The notes: generated by a model from the letters alone, not told the origin. A stretch of 64,000 nt of DNA from an uncultured Saprospiraceae bacterium (GCA_938001865.1 CALLAW010000032.1:59491-123490); one strand, 5' to 3'. Counted from the stretch's first letter, positions 34,252 to 45,476 are shown. Program-made: numbers and translations.

Positions 34252-35889
34252 ATGAAGATCACCCTAGCTCAGCTCAATTACCATATCGGCAACTTTGACA
34301 TGAACTTACGATTGATGTCAGATGCCATCAGTCAGGCTCACAGTGATAAGAGTGATCTTATCATCTTTGGTGAGCTCTCTACTACTGGTTATCCACCGAG
34401 GGATTTTTTGGAGTTTTCAGATTTTATTGATAGGTCAGATCAAGTACTTGATCAGTTGCGGGCATTATCTACCGATATCGGTATTATCGTCGGTGCTCCT
34501 AGTCGCAATCCCAAGATTGAGGGCAAGGATCTGTTCAACTCAGCGTACTTTTTCTATGGAGGAGAGACACTTAGGGTTCATCATAAGACTCTGTTGCCTA
34601 CCTATGATATCTTTGATGAGTATCGCTATTTTGAGCCATCATATGACTTTGATCTCGTAGAGTTCAAGGGGAAGAAAATCGCCTTAACAGTCTGTGAAGA
34701 TATCTGGAATATCGGTAACGAGAATCCTCTCTATCCCATCTGTCCGCTGGACGAGATGCTCCCTCTTGGGCCTGATTTCATCATCAATATCTCTGCTTCG
34801 CCATTTAGTGTCAACCATGCAGAGGCCCGCAAGCAGGTAGTAAGGGATAATGTGGTTAGATATCAGATACCAATGATCTATGTCAATCATGTCGGTGCTC
34901 AGACTGAGATCCTCTTTGATGGTGGATCATTAGTCGCTGGTGCTAAAGGCAATATCTACAAGGAGTTGCCATACTTCGAAGAGGCGATCGAGACTATTGA
35001 TCTTGATGATCTGCTGATAGCTGATACTGAGGCACCTCAGATCGATGATAATCTCAGAGAGATGCACGATGCTGTAGTGATGGGTGTGAGGGACTACTTT
35101 GGTAAGCTTGGATTCAGTCAGGCGATCCTTGGACTCTCTGGAGGTATAGACTCTGCAGTCACTGCTGTGATCGCAGCTCGGGCACTCGGAGGTGAAAATG
35201 TCAGATGTATCTTGATGCCATCACAGTTCTCCTCGGATCACTCAGTATCTGATGCAGAGCAACTTGCCAAGAATCTCAATATGCCATATGATATCATCCC
35301 GATAGCTAATATCTACAAGGCATTCGATGAGGCATTGACCCCAGCATTCGTAGGGACCGAATTCAATGTCACGGAGGAGAATATCCAGGCTCGGATTAGA
35401 GGTGTACTCAATATGGCTCTCTCCAACAAATTTGGAAATATCCTACTCAATACCTCCAATAAATCGGAAATGGCAGTCGGATATGGGACACTCTATGGTG
35501 ACTTGTGTGGCGGCCTCTCTGTCATCGGAGATATCTACAAGACAGATGTATACAGACTCGCTGAGTACATCAATAAGGATGGTGTGGTCATCCCGACGAA
35601 TACGATCACCAAACCACCATCTGCTGAGCTCAGACCTAATCAAAAAGACTCCGACAGTCTCCCCGATTATGCCATCTTGGATGAGATCCTCTATGAGTAC
35701 ATCGAAAACAAAAAAGGGCCTAAAGAAATCATCGCAATGGGGCATGAAGAGGCTCTTGTCAGACGGATATTGAGACTGGTCAACATCAATGAATTCAAGC
35801 GATACCAGACTGCTCCAACACTCAGAGTCAGCTCTAAGTCATTTGGGGTGGGTAGGAGATTACCTATCGTAGCGAAGTACCTGAGCTAG
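34252..35889 (+). CDS. nadE: Glutamine-dependent NAD(+) synthetase
   Basis: The 545-residue enzyme makes NAD from deamido-NAD, ATP and glutamine. The N-terminal nitrilase-type glutaminase domain shows the Glu-Lys-Cys triad: GELSTTGYPPRDFL, KTLLPTYDIFDEYRYF and LTVCEDIWN. The C-terminal synthetase domain has the P-loop LGLSGGIDSAVTAVIA, then NTSNKSEMAVGYGTLYGDLC and KPPSAELRPNQKDSDSLPDY. It catalyses the step after NadD, also in this window. Single gene between a divergent barrel gene and a convergent dsbD. Confidence 0.95.
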   Translation: MKITLAQLNYHIGNFDMNLRLMSDAISQAHSDKSDLIIFGELSTTGYPPRDFLEFSDFIDRSDQVLDQLRALSTDIGIIVGAPSRNPKIEGKDLFNSAYFFYGGETLRVHHKTLLPTYDIFDEYRYFEPSYDFDLVEFKGKKIALTVCEDIWNIGNENPLYPICPLDEMLPLGPDFIINISASPFSVNHAEARKQVVRDNVVRYQIPMIYVNHVGAQTEILFDGGSLVAGAKGNIYKELPYFEEAIETIDLDDLLIADTEAPQIDDNLREMHDAVVMGVRDYFGKLGFSQAILGLSGGIDSAVTAVIAARALGGENVRCILMPSQFSSDHSVSDAEQLAKNLNMPYDIIPIANIYKAFDEALTPAFVGTEFNVTEENIQARIRGVLNMALSNKFGNILLNTSNKSEMAVGYGTLYGDLCGGLSVIGDIYKTDVYRLAEYINKDGVVIPTNTITKPPSAELRPNQKDSDSLPDYAILDEILYEYIENKKGPKEIIAMGHEEALVRRILRLVNINEFKRYQTAPTLRVSSKSFGVGRRLPIVAKYLS

Positions 35890-36081
35890 ACACACGGATC
35901 TCTTCTACTCTCAATCGAGAATAACCAGAGATGTACCTTTCCTTACTTTACTAGGGCTCTCACCTCAAATCAATTAGATAAGAGTAAGTACCTTGTAATC
36001 ATATGAGGATGCCACACACAGCATGAGTGATCTCCAAGTTGATGGAGATGCCACACTCTACTGATAGAGGATATGCAAGAC

Positions 36082-38646
36082 TTACTTGCCGACGGCCTTC
36101 AATCCGCAATCTAGGAAATCATCATAGACTTCTATCCCTTCTCTGTATCCTCTCGGGTGAGCTACTACCTCTTGATTGGTATTCATAATCACATAGAGTG
36201 GTTGTGAGTTTTGCTCAAAGTTAGTAATCTGGAAATCTGCCCACTTATTACCAATGTTACGGAGCTTGTTGTAGCCACTCAGCTCGCCAGAGTATAGAGT
36301 TTCTTCGATTTTGGCTCTATCATCTACGTAGAGTGAGACGAGTACATACTCATCGTTGAGTTTTCTCCTGACTTCTGGATCTACCCAGATGTGTTCTTCT
36401 GTCTTCCGGCAATTGACACATCCGTATCCTGTGAAATCTAAGAAGACTGGCTTGTTCACCTCTTTTGCATAAGCGAGACCATCGTAATAGTCTTTGAAGC
36501 AATTGATGTTATTAGCACACTTGGTATAACTTGGGTACTTTGCTTTGATATTCTTATCCAACTCTTCGGCAGGTAAGAAGAAATTATATGTCGCAGGTGG
36601 TGCTAGACCACTTGTCAGTGCTGGAGTCTCATAACTCTTAGTCTCTTTGTTGACTTTGAATCCCGTAGCGAGATATCCTACCAATCCAAATACTGCAGCG
36701 ATAAACAACCACCTCCCTGGTTTGATATCCTTCACCTTGAGTGGACCATCATGCGGAAATCTGATGAAGCCCATCAGGTAGAGTGCTAGTCCTAAGAAAA
36801 TCAAGATCCAAAGCCCAAGGAATAGCTCATACCTGAGGAATCCCCAATGACTCGTCATATCTGCTACTGAGAGGAATTTTAACGCAAGTGCCAACTCTAA
36901 GAATCCAAGCACGACCTTGACTGTTGTCATCCAACCTCCTGATCTCGGTAGTGAGTTGAGCCAAGATGGAAAGGCTGCAAACAATCCAAATGGCAAGGCA
37001 AGTGCTGTCGAGAATCCAAGCATCACCATGAATGGTCCGACATAGCTCCCACTGGATGCGACTTGTACAAGAGCTGTACCAATGATCGGTCCAGTACAAC
37101 TAAATGATACAAGTGCTAGGGTAAATGCCATGAAGAATGTCCCAAGTAATCCACCCTTATCTGCCATCTGATCACTCTTGGTAGACCAGGAACTCGGTAA
37201 GGCTATTTCAAAATAGCCAAAGAATGAAATTGCAAAGGCTACAAATATTAAGAAAAAGAGAGTGTTAGCTATTGCACTCGTTGACAATTTATTCAGTGCT
37301 TCTGGTCCGAGTAATGCAGTAACTGCTAATCCGATTGCAACGAATATCACGATAATCGATAAACCGTAGATTAATCCATTGACCCAACCTTTTCTTTTGG
37401 TATCCTTGGTGAAGAAGCTGACTGTAATCGGTATCATAGGGAAGATACAAGGCAATAGAATGGCGAGTAATCCACCAGCAAATCCACCGGCAAATATTCC
37501 CCACATGCTATCAGATTCTTTTACTTCTGCCTCACCACAATCAGCAAGTGGCTTGCTCTTAGTATCGAAGAGTGATGCGATACGCTGGTCTAAGATCTTT
37601 CCATCTGTAGGAGCTGCAAGTGTCCCTCCTGCCGAGGATACCGCTGATGATGCTCCGCTCTCTATCCCTTGATTACCTGTACTCAAGGAAGTGAAGTCCA
37701 TCTCAAACTCTACGTCCTTCGGAGGTAGGCATCTACTTGCGTCACACGTCTGATATGAGAGGTATCCTTTATACTTCTTAGACTTATCACTGACCTTTAC
37801 TGTCTGAGTAATTGTCATTGGCTCATCATCTACGAACTTGATGACATTGACTCCTCCGAAGAGTGGATCGGGTCCTTCTTTGCGATGCCCTTGCTCTGTA
37901 GTCTTACCGACAAATGTCATCCCGGCTGGATCATCAAATACGATCTCTGTAGGCAGGGGACCGCCCTCTGCAGTGTACATAGAGTAGAGATTCCATCCTG
38001 GGTCCATATTGCCAGTGTAGATAATCTGATGTACATCGCCATCTTCAATGATCTTCATATCCCAGGTAATCGGGCTAAGCATCCCGCTCTCTCCACCTCC
38101 ATTATTGAGATCTATACCTCCTATCTGGATACCAGCAGCACCACTTCCATCATCTGCGATACCTGCAGCGGCTCCACCCTTCAACGCATTGAGATCAAAC
38201 GAAAACTCAACAAATGTAGGGGGCAGACATGTCTTATCATTACATGTCATATACTCGAGCTCCCCTTTGAGTGGCTTAGAGTAATCTAGTGCCTTGATCT
38301 TTTGACGGATGATGTATGGTCGCTTGGAGGTAAATTTGATGACTTTTTTAATGTCTGGAAAGAGATTATCTTTTCCACTTTTCTTTTTTCCTAACTCTTT
38401 GGCATCACCGAGTGCTTCGAATTGGCTATCGTCATTATAGTAGACTGCAGTAGGGATTGGTCCTCCCTCTTCCATGTACATCGAGTACACATTCCACCCA
38501 TCTTCGATGCTTGCCTTGTAGATGAGCAAAAATTCGTCACCAGATACATGCTCCGCTGATGTTTCCCATTTTACGGGTTCGTGCATCTGTCCGTTGAGAC
38601 TGATTACAGTAGTCAGAGCTATAAGGAGGAGAGATAGGATTCTCAT
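36082..38646 (-). CDS. DsbD-type thiol:disulfide interchange protein with duplicated periplasmic domain
   Basis: The ATG at 38644-38646 gives 854 residues with a signal peptide (MRILSLLLIALTTVISLNGQ). Two related DsbD alpha/DsbC-corrector-like domains follow: HEPVKWETSAEHVSGDEFLL ... CLPPTFVEFSFD and PITWDMKIIEDGDVHQI ... CLPPKDVEFEMDF; both include WNxYSMYxxEGGPxPT. The central membrane domain has about eight segments with the redox cysteines in LLPCIFPMIPIT and SFSCTGPIIGT. The C-terminal thioredoxin-like domain has FTGYGCVNCRKTEEHIW with CVNC. It passes electrons from cytoplasmic thioredoxin to periplasmic thiols. The tandem N-terminal domain is an addition to the textbook DsbD. Confidence 0.9.
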   Translation of the reverse strand: MRILSLLLIALTTVISLNGQMHEPVKWETSAEHVSGDEFLLIYKASIEDGWNVYSMYMEEGGPIPTAVYYNDDSQFEALGDAKELGKKKSGKDNLFPDIKKVIKFTSKRPYIIRQKIKALDYSKPLKGELEYMTCNDKTCLPPTFVEFSFDLNALKGGAAAGIADDGSGAAGIQIGGIDLNNGGGESGMLSPITWDMKIIEDGDVHQIIYTGNMDPGWNLYSMYTAEGGPLPTEIVFDDPAGMTFVGKTTEQGHRKEGPDPLFGGVNVIKFVDDEPMTITQTVKVSDKSKKYKGYLSYQTCDASRCLPPKDVEFEMDFTSLSTGNQGIESGASSAVSSAGGTLAAPTDGKILDQRIASLFDTKSKPLADCGEAEVKESDSMWGIFAGGFAGGLLAILLPCIFPMIPITVSFFTKDTKRKGWVNGLIYGLSIIVIFVAIGLAVTALLGPEALNKLSTSAIANTLFFLIFVAFAISFFGYFEIALPSSWSTKSDQMADKGGLLGTFFMAFTLALVSFSCTGPIIGTALVQVASSGSYVGPFMVMLGFSTALALPFGLFAAFPSWLNSLPRSGGWMTTVKVVLGFLELALALKFLSVADMTSHWGFLRYELFLGLWILIFLGLALYLMGFIRFPHDGPLKVKDIKPGRWLFIAAVFGLVGYLATGFKVNKETKSYETPALTSGLAPPATYNFFLPAEELDKNIKAKYPSYTKCANNINCFKDYYDGLAYAKEVNKPVFLDFTGYGCVNCRKTEEHIWVDPEVRRKLNDEYVLVSLYVDDRAKIEETLYSGELSGYNKLRNIGNKWADFQITNFEQNSQPLYVIMNTNQEVVAHPRGYREGIEVYDDFLDCGLKAVGK

Positions 38647-38832
38647 GGATGTTTTATTTTTTTTGTAGGTAATAAAAAAAGTTGGTACTGCGAATCTATG
38701 AAAAGACACAAGATCAACCTAATTTATTTAAAATAGAGAATGCATTAAGAACGACATTATGGACGAATTATTACTTGGGATGGTTCTTAGTAATCTCGAT
38801 GAAATGGAGCTAATTAATAACAAATAATCCTC

Positions 38833-38840
38833 TATTTTTG
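38833..38840 (+). promoter_or_regulatory. Candidate -7 element for the VCBS/ASPIC lipoprotein gene
   Basis: TATTTTTG matches TAnnTTTG exactly and is followed by CA, as in several promoters of this window. It lies 42 bases upstream of the ATG at 38883. No TTG at the expected -33 spacing. Confidence 0.45.
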
Positions 38841-38882
38841 CACTAATTAGAAGTCTGTTGTAATTATAAAATCACCTGTATA

Positions 38883-41800
38883 ATGAGAGGAATCACAATC
38901 TTAGTAAGTCTCTGTCTATTTGCCATGTTGAGTTGTGGAGGAGATGGTACTGGATCGGGGTCAAATGGTTCATCTCACGTGGATGCTAACCTCCCACACA
39001 AGTTTACTCAGGTTACTGACTCTGGCCTAGACTTCGTCAATGTCGTGGAGGAGACTGCAAAGTTTAATCACTTTGTCTGGGATGCCATCTATTATGGCGG
39101 TGGAGTAGGGATTGGTGATATCAACAATGATGGACTGTATGATGTGTACCTAGGTGCAAACTATGGTAAGGATAAGCTGTATCTCAATAAAGGTAACCTC
39201 AAGTTTGAAGAGATTACGGAGAAGGCAAATCTCAATGTGACATCAGCAATCTCTAGCGGTATCAATCTCATCGATATTAATAGTGATGGTTTCACTGACA
39301 TTTACGTAAGTAAATATGGGTACTCCGAAAATCCCAAGGATAGAATCAACGAACTCTATATCAACAATGGAGACCTGACATTCACTGAGTCAGCTCAGCA
39401 GTATGGGGTAGCTAATAGTGGCTATACGACACAATCCACATTCTTTGATTATGACAAAGATGGAGATCTCGATCTCTATGTAATGAATCAACCCTCCAAT
39501 GCTCGTAAAGTCAGACAGACTTACTTTCAGAAAGGTGCTAAAGAAGCGACATATCTAGATGATAATACCTCAGACTGTCTCTATCAGAATAATGGTAACA
39601 ATACATTTACCAATGTCTCTGCTCAGATGGGTATCCGCAACTTTGCTTATGGACTAGGCGTAGTGGCATCAGATGTCAACAATGATGGGTGGACTGATAT
39701 CTTCGTTGCCAATGATTACGATAAGCCAGACTATCTCTATCTCAACCAAAGGGGTAAGGGATTCAAGGAGACTACTCAAGAGAGCTTTGATCATATCAGT
39801 AACTTCAGCATGGGTACTGATATAGAGGATATCAATAATGATGGTCTGCCTGATATCGGAGTATTGGATATGGCTGGGGCATCACACTATCGATCTAAGA
39901 CTAATATGCCATCAATGAGCCCCGAGACTTTTCATGCCAATGTAGATAAAGGGTATCACTATCAATATATGCATAATACGCTTCAACTCAATCAGGGGAA
40001 TGCTAAGTTCGTAGAGATAGCCAATCTCTCGGGGATCGCTAAGACAGACTGGAGCTGGAGCTTACTGATGAATGACTTCGATAATGATAGCCATGAGGAT
40101 ATCTTCATCACTAATGGAATCAAACGTGATATCCGTAACAACGATTATATCGAAAACACCAAAAAGCGAATCGTCAAAACTGGATCGATCGGAGATATCT
40201 TGAGTCTCGTACAGTCTATTCCATCTAATCCTCTCCCCAATTACTTGTACATCAATGATGGTAATCTCCACTTCGAAGACAGAGCTGATAAGGTCGGCCT
40301 CGGCGAACCAGGATTCTCTAACGGGGCTGCATATGCAGATCTTGATGGGGATGGAGATCTTGATCTGATCGTAAATAATGTCAATGCACAAGTGAGTCTC
40401 TATGAAAACAATGCCTCCAAGAAGGGGAATAGTCTAAGAATCGCATTCAAGACATCAAGTGATCACCGTGCAGTACTCAATACTGTGGCTACAGTCTATG
40501 CCGGCGATCTCGTCAAGCGTAAAGAATATGTCAACGCCAGAGGCTTCATGTCTAACTCGGAGCCTGCCATCCACTTTGGTCTAGGTAATGTCAGTCAGAT
40601 AGACTCAGTCGTCGTGCAGTGGCCTGACAATAATGAAAGTATCCACAAGGATCTCAAGGTCAATACCCTCAATGTCATAGATCAGTCAACTACCAAGAAA
40701 GTAAGAAGATATCTCCCTAAGAGCCAGGCCAATACTCTGCTCGCATACAATCCCCAATTGGACAAAGTTGCTAATCACGTGGAGAATAAATTCGATGCAT
40801 TCAATAAGCAAGTATTACTCCCTTACGAACCCACAGAGCTCGGTCCATTCATTGCCAAAGGTGACTTCAATAATGATGGAAAAGAAGATCTCGTGCTAGG
40901 GGCTAGTGCAGGACAGAATACTCAGATACTCTTACAGAATAGTGGCGGCAAGTTCACCGTAGGAGAGTTGCCCAAGACCCAAGGCTATGAAGATATGGAG
41001 ATCTTGGTATTAGATGTAGATAATGATGGTGACCAAGATCTCTACATCACAAGTGCTGGATACGAAGAGACCGAAGGCAATGGCAAGCTAACCGATAGAC
41101 TCTACATCGGTAATGGACGTGGTACATTTACCGAAAGGAGAATCCCTGGGACAGAGTCTCATACTGGTGTCCCAGTAGCGATAGATTATGATCAAGATGG
41201 TGACCAAGACATCCTAGTATTCGGTAGAGTCGTGAGTGGCAGATATCCTCTCAGCCCTCAATCTTATCTGCTCCGTAATGATAATGGTAAGCTCACCATC
41301 AACACAGATAGTAAGAAGAGTCTTTCTGACCTGGGTATGGTGACAGATGCCGTAGTCAGCACTGAAGATAATCAACCCATAGTCTACTACGTCAGTGAGT
41401 GGGGCAGTCCTGCAATATTAAAGTCGGATGCTCATGGGATATGGCAATCAACACCACTCATCAAAGACCTCAACGGGCTATGGTTCAGTATCACAGCTCA
41501 GGACTTAGATAGTGACGGGGATCAAGATCTAGTACTCGGTAATATCGGTAAGAATATCAAATTCAAAGCATCTGCGAAGAAACCATTCCAAGTCTATGCC
41601 TCTGACTTTGATAATAATGGGAAGTCAGATATCGTACTCGCTACCTACTCTGGTGACAAGGTCGTCCCAGTGAGAGGTAAGCAATGCTCGACAGAACAAC
41701 TCCCAGAACTCGAATCAAAATTTCAGAGTTTTGAGTCGTTTGCCACAGCTGGTCTCGAAGAGATCTATAATCTCAATGCAGCCGAAAAATATAGCGTCAA

Positions 41801-42167
41801 TACGCTTGCCTCTGGTATCCTCTGGAACGATGGTGGTAAGTGGTCATGGACCGAACTCCCCACTGGTGTACAGATCTCGCCGATCAATAGTACTCTAGTT
41901 ACTGATATCAATCAAGACGGTAAGCAAGATATCATCGTTGCAGGTAATCTCTATGCGATGGAAGTAGAGACTACTCGATTAGATGCCGGGAAGGGTGCTG
42001 TGCTCTTGCAAGGAAAGGATCGATCGTTTACAGTAGTCAACTCGCAAGAGTCAGGACTCTATGCTAGAGGTGATGCTAAGGACATGGAATCACTCATGGT
42101 AAATGGCAAACAGACTCTAGCCATAGCGATGAACAATGCTCCCCTACAGTTCTTTACTGTCAAGTAG
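38883..42167 (+). CDS. VCBS/FG-GAP repeat lipoprotein with ASPIC/UnbV domain
   Basis: The 1094-residue protein has a lipoprotein signal (MRGITILVSLCLFAMLSCGG). Many FG-GAP/VCBS calcium-binding blades follow, each with a D-x-(N/D)-x-D-G-x-x-D core, for example GDINNDGLYDVYLG, DINSDGFTDIYVS, DYDKDGDLDLYVM, DLDGDGDLDLIVNN. In the middle (about residues 520-600) YAGDLVKRKEYVNARGFMSN and HFGLGNVSQIDSVVVQWPDN form the ASPIC/UnbV domain. Further blades fill the C-terminal half. Such proteins are common surface or periplasmic lipoproteins in Bacteroidota. Likely role is glycan or protein binding; this is inference. Confidence 0.88.
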   Translation: MRGITILVSLCLFAMLSCGGDGTGSGSNGSSHVDANLPHKFTQVTDSGLDFVNVVEETAKFNHFVWDAIYYGGGVGIGDINNDGLYDVYLGANYGKDKLYLNKGNLKFEEITEKANLNVTSAISSGINLIDINSDGFTDIYVSKYGYSENPKDRINELYINNGDLTFTESAQQYGVANSGYTTQSTFFDYDKDGDLDLYVMNQPSNARKVRQTYFQKGAKEATYLDDNTSDCLYQNNGNNTFTNVSAQMGIRNFAYGLGVVASDVNNDGWTDIFVANDYDKPDYLYLNQRGKGFKETTQESFDHISNFSMGTDIEDINNDGLPDIGVLDMAGASHYRSKTNMPSMSPETFHANVDKGYHYQYMHNTLQLNQGNAKFVEIANLSGIAKTDWSWSLLMNDFDNDSHEDIFITNGIKRDIRNNDYIENTKKRIVKTGSIGDILSLVQSIPSNPLPNYLYINDGNLHFEDRADKVGLGEPGFSNGAAYADLDGDGDLDLIVNNVNAQVSLYENNASKKGNSLRIAFKTSSDHRAVLNTVATVYAGDLVKRKEYVNARGFMSNSEPAIHFGLGNVSQIDSVVVQWPDNNESIHKDLKVNTLNVIDQSTTKKVRRYLPKSQANTLLAYNPQLDKVANHVENKFDAFNKQVLLPYEPTELGPFIAKGDFNNDGKEDLVLGASAGQNTQILLQNSGGKFTVGELPKTQGYEDMEILVLDVDNDGDQDLYITSAGYEETEGNGKLTDRLYIGNGRGTFTERRIPGTESHTGVPVAIDYDQDGDQDILVFGRVVSGRYPLSPQSYLLRNDNGKLTINTDSKKSLSDLGMVTDAVVSTEDNQPIVYYVSEWGSPAILKSDAHGIWQSTPLIKDLNGLWFSITAQDLDSDGDQDLVLGNIGKNIKFKASAKKPFQVYASDFDNNGKSDIVLATYSGDKVVPVRGKQCSTEQLPELESKFQSFESFATAGLEEIYNLNAAEKYSVNTLASGILWNDGGKWSWTELPTGVQISPINSTLVTDINQDGKQDIIVAGNLYAMEVETTRLDAGKGAVLLQGKDRSFTVVNSQESGLYARGDAKDMESLMVNGKQTLAIAMNNAPLQFFTVK

Positions 42168-42256
42168 GAAGTATCTCTTGCTTAGGTCACGATGAGAGCA
42201 GCTTCATTGTAGGAGTAAAGTGTCCATCAATGATAGCAAGTGAGGATCACCTGAAT

Positions 42257-45103
42257 CTAGAATTTTCCTTTGAGGAAAGGAGCAGTTGCACTCTTCTTTA
42301 CCTTGAGTATACCTCTTGGATCACCTTGATAGATGAGGTGGCCTCCCTTCTTCCCCCCTTCTGGTCCCAGCTCGATCAACCAATCAGCTGACTTGATGAC
42401 ATCGAGGTTGTGCTCTACTACGAGTACGGTATGTCCTTTTTCGATCAGAGCATTGAGTGCTTTGAGGAGCTTGACTACATCGTGGAAGTGAAGACCAGTC
42501 GTAGGCTCATCGAAGATAAAAAAGATATGATCTTTGTAACTTGACTTAGAGAGAAAGGAGGCAAGTTTGACTCGTTGGGCTTCGCCACCTGAGAGAGTAG
42601 ATGACGATTGGCCTAGTGCTACATATCCCATGCCTACATCTTGGAGTGGCTTGAGCTTGTTGTAGATCTCTTTCCTTCCTTCGAAGAAGGTGAGGGCCTC
42701 GTCAACAGTCATACTGAGTACATCGTAGATATTCTTATCCTTATAAGTGACGTCTAAGACTTCCTCTTTGAACTTTTGACCCTTACAATCTTCGCAGACG
42801 AGTTGGACATCTGCTAAGAACTGCATCTCGACAGTAATATATCCATCGCCTAGGCAGTTTTCGCATCTGCCTCCATCCGTATTGAACGAAAAGTGGTTGG
42901 GCTTAAATCCCTTAATCTTAGCTGATTGCTGAGATGTATAGAGCTTGCGGATCGCATCATATGCCTTGATGTATGTCACAGGATTGGATCGAGATGATCT
43001 GCCGATCGGTGATTGGTTGATATACTCGATGACTGAGACTGCTCCAGTGTCCCCGGTGAGCTCGTGATACTTCCCTTGAGACTGTGTCACACTCTGATCG
43101 ATGGCTGAGCTGAGAGCAGGGTAGAGCACATCACGTACGAGAGTAGACTTGCCAGACCCTGAGACTCCCGAGACTACAGTGAGTACATTGATAGGGATAG
43201 TGACGTCGATACCTTTCAGATTGTTCTGTCTAGCACCTATGAGTTTGATACTTCTTGTAAATGTTCTTACCTTCTCAGGTGGAATAATCGTAATCTTCTC
43301 AGTGATGTAATTTGCCGTAAGGCTACGCGTATTTTTCTTCTTATTGATAAAGTCTTTGTATGGTCCGGCAAAGACGATCTCTCCACCGTGGACACCTGCC
43401 TCTGGACCGACGTCTATGATCTCATCAGCGGCTTTGATGACTTCTTCTTCGTGCTCGACTACGATGACAGTATTATTGAGATCACGAAGGTCTCTCAGCA
43501 CTCGTACAAGATTAGTAGTATCCTGCGGATGGAGGCCGATACTTGGCTCATCTAGGATGTAGAGAGAGTTAGTCAGATTGCTTCCGAGTGTACGCGTAAG
43601 GTTGATCCGTTGGGTCTCGCCTCCACTGAGAGTAGATGACATCCGATTGATAGTCAGGTAAGGGAGACCGACTGAGATCATTGTGGCTAGTCGATTCTCT
43701 ATCTCGATCAGTATCCTACTACCGATAGCCTTCTCGTGATCAGAGAGATTTACTCCCTTGAACCAATCATAGAGTTCGTCGATTGGCATATCTATCAGGT
43801 CGGAGATGTCTGTATTGTCGATCTTGATGTAGAGAGCATCTGGCCTGAGTCTACTGCCCTGACAGGTATGACACACAGTCCTTCCTCTGAATCTCGCAAG
43901 CATTACTCGATTCTGTATTTTGTAAGTTTGTTTTTCTAACTCTTGGAAGTAAGTCGCGATACCATCGAAGTGTTCGTTGCCATTCCACATGAGTTGATAC
44001 TCTGCTTTGGTCAGATCTTTGACCGGTCTATGGAGAGGGAAGTCAGAGAGAGCTGCGGCATTGATCAGTTGTCTCTGATAGTATGACGACTTCTCTCCCT
44101 TCCAGCAGACGATGGCCCCTTCGTAGACAGAGAGTTCATCATTGGGTATGACCTTATTGCGATCAATACCGAGTACTTTGCCGTATCCTTCGCAAGTCGG
44201 ACAAGCACCATGTGGATTGTTATAGTTAAACATCTGATGACTTGGCTCTACGAAAGACATTCCGTCCAGCTCAAATCGATTATTGAAACCCACCAAGTCT
44301 CCAGAGTCAAGGAGTACAGTCATCTCTCCACCACCCTCGTAGATGGCACTCTGGATGGAGTCACCCATCCGACTCAGATTATCTTTGTCATCAGAGTTAG
44401 TCATCCGATCGACGAGTACGTAGATGTCCTCTTTGAGTTTATTGAGTTTGGTCTTGAGGTGTTTGGCTTTGGACAGTTGATAGTCTTCGATATTGTGAAG
44501 GGCACCACCAGTATAGATCCTTGAGAATCCTTTCTGACCGAGATAATCTAGCTCCTTAGAGAGAGTCCGATCTTCATAGCTCTTATTGATCGGGAAGAGG
44601 AGTTGGACTCTACTTTTCGGCTCCAAATTGAGGATGTAATCTACTACATCAGAGACCGATTGCTTGACCACTTTGTTGCCCGAGATAGGGCTGTAAGTAG
44701 TACCCACTCTAGCGAAGAGGAGCCTGAAGTAGTCGTATATCTCTGTCAGTGATCCCACAGTAGATCGAGAGTTAGATGTAGTGACCTTCTGCTCGATCGC
44801 AATGGCCGGACAGACTCCTTTGATAAAGTCTACGGGAGGCTTTTTCATCCGACTGAGGAACTGTCGAGCATAACTGGAGAGACTCTCGACATACCTCATC
44901 TGACCTTCTGCATACAGAGTATCCATGATGAGTGATGACTTGCCCGACCCAGACAGACCAGTTACGACGACGAGTTTGTTTTTGGGAATCTTTACCTCTA
45001 CATTCTTAAGGTTGTTCGCTTTGGCACCTTTGATATGAATCGTATTGCGAATCGCCTCCAATTCCTTCTTGTATGCACTGGCAGTCCCACTCTGTTTTGT
45101 CAT
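42257..45103 (-). CDS. uvrA: UvrABC system protein A
   Basis: The 948-residue ATPase recognises DNA damage in nucleotide excision repair. It has two ABC modules: Walker A motifs [11 protein letters not shown] (near residue 50) and [11 protein letters not shown] (near residue 645), signature motifs LSGGETQR and LSGGEAQR, and Walker B segments [12 protein letters not shown] and [12 protein letters not shown]. The zinc fingers are present ([31 protein letters not shown]). Length is standard. A well-spaced promoter lies about 100 bases upstream. uvrB and uvrC are not in the window. Confidence 0.96.
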   Translation of the reverse strand: MTKQSGTASAYKKELEAIRNTIHIKGAKANNLKNVEVKIPKNKLVVVTGLSGSGKSSLIMDTLYAEGQMRYVESLSSYARQFLSRMKKPPVDFIKGVCPAIAIEQKVTTSNSRSTVGSLTEIYDYFRLLFARVGTTYSPISGNKVVKQSVSDVVDYILNLEPKSRVQLLFPINKSYEDRTLSKELDYLGQKGFSRIYTGGALHNIEDYQLSKAKHLKTKLNKLKEDIYVLVDRMTNSDDKDNLSRMGDSIQSAIYEGGGEMTVLLDSGDLVGFNNRFELDGMSFVEPSHQMFNYNNPHGACPTCEGYGKVLGIDRNKVIPNDELSVYEGAIVCWKGEKSSYYQRQLINAAALSDFPLHRPVKDLTKAEYQLMWNGNEHFDGIATYFQELEKQTYKIQNRVMLARFRGRTVCHTCQGSRLRPDALYIKIDNTDISDLIDMPIDELYDWFKGVNLSDHEKAIGSRILIEIENRLATMISVGLPYLTINRMSSTLSGGETQRINLTRTLGSNLTNSLYILDEPSIGLHPQDTTNLVRVLRDLRDLNNTVIVVEHEEEVIKAADEIIDVGPEAGVHGGEIVFAGPYKDFINKKKNTRSLTANYITEKITIIPPEKVRTFTRSIKLIGARQNNLKGIDVTIPINVLTVVSGVSGSGKSTLVRDVLYPALSSAIDQSVTQSQGKYHELTGDTGAVSVIEYINQSPIGRSSRSNPVTYIKAYDAIRKLYTSQQSAKIKGFKPNHFSFNTDGGRCENCLGDGYITVEMQFLADVQLVCEDCKGQKFKEEVLDVTYKDKNIYDVLSMTVDEALTFFEGRKEIYNKLKPLQDVGMGYVALGQSSSTLSGGEAQRVKLASFLSKSSYKDHIFFIFDEPTTGLHFHDVVKLLKALNALIEKGHTVLVVEHNLDVIKSADWLIELGPEGGKKGGHLIYQGDPRGILKVKKSATAPFLKGKF

Positions 45104-45206
45104 CTTGTTCTACTCTCTGAGATGTTATAGTTGTGTATACTTGCGTAAATGTGATGAGGACTCTACATATCGCGATACCCTCGATCTCTTACAATTACAC
45201 AATCAG

Positions 45207-45239
45207 CAAAGTTAGTAGAGTGTTGCGAATATTATGCAA
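45207..45239 (-). promoter_or_regulatory. Promoter of uvrA
   Basis: On the minus strand TTG (45237-45239) and TAACTTTG (45207-45214) are separated by 22 bases. Both elements and the spacing match the Bacteroidota sigma-ABfr consensus. This is the best promoter match I saw in the window. Confidence 0.6.
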
Positions 45240-45388
45240 TGTTTTTTTTAATTCCCTACTTGCTAAGAATAAGCGTATCTTGAAGATTAGCGATACAGAT
45301 CTCTGTACACTGAGTAGCGGTATCAGCAATCTCGTTACTTTAATAAAAATTTAAAAATCAGAAGTGTTAAGAAACGGAAGAAATTCTT

Positions 45389-45396
45389 CATTTTTG
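45389..45396 (+). promoter_or_regulatory. Candidate -7 element for the moxR/bat operon
   Basis: CATTTTTG, followed by CA, matches TAnnTTTG except at the first base. It lies 80 bases upstream of the moxR ATG. No -33 TTG at the expected spacing. Confidence 0.3.
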
Positions 45397-45476
45397 CATA
45401 TTCGTTGAGAGACATCGTAGCGGAAGTGTCTTGTGACGAGAGCTAAGAGTTATTTTTTTTTAATGATACTAATTTA

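Larger units (their letters stand above)
45104..45476. other. Divergent intergenic region between uvrA and the moxR operon
   Basis: The 373 bases between the two start codons hold no gene I recognise. The uvrA half contains a matched -33/-7 pair and the moxR half a -7-like word; both are listed separately. The region 45330-45480 is strongly AT-rich. Confidence 0.55.
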
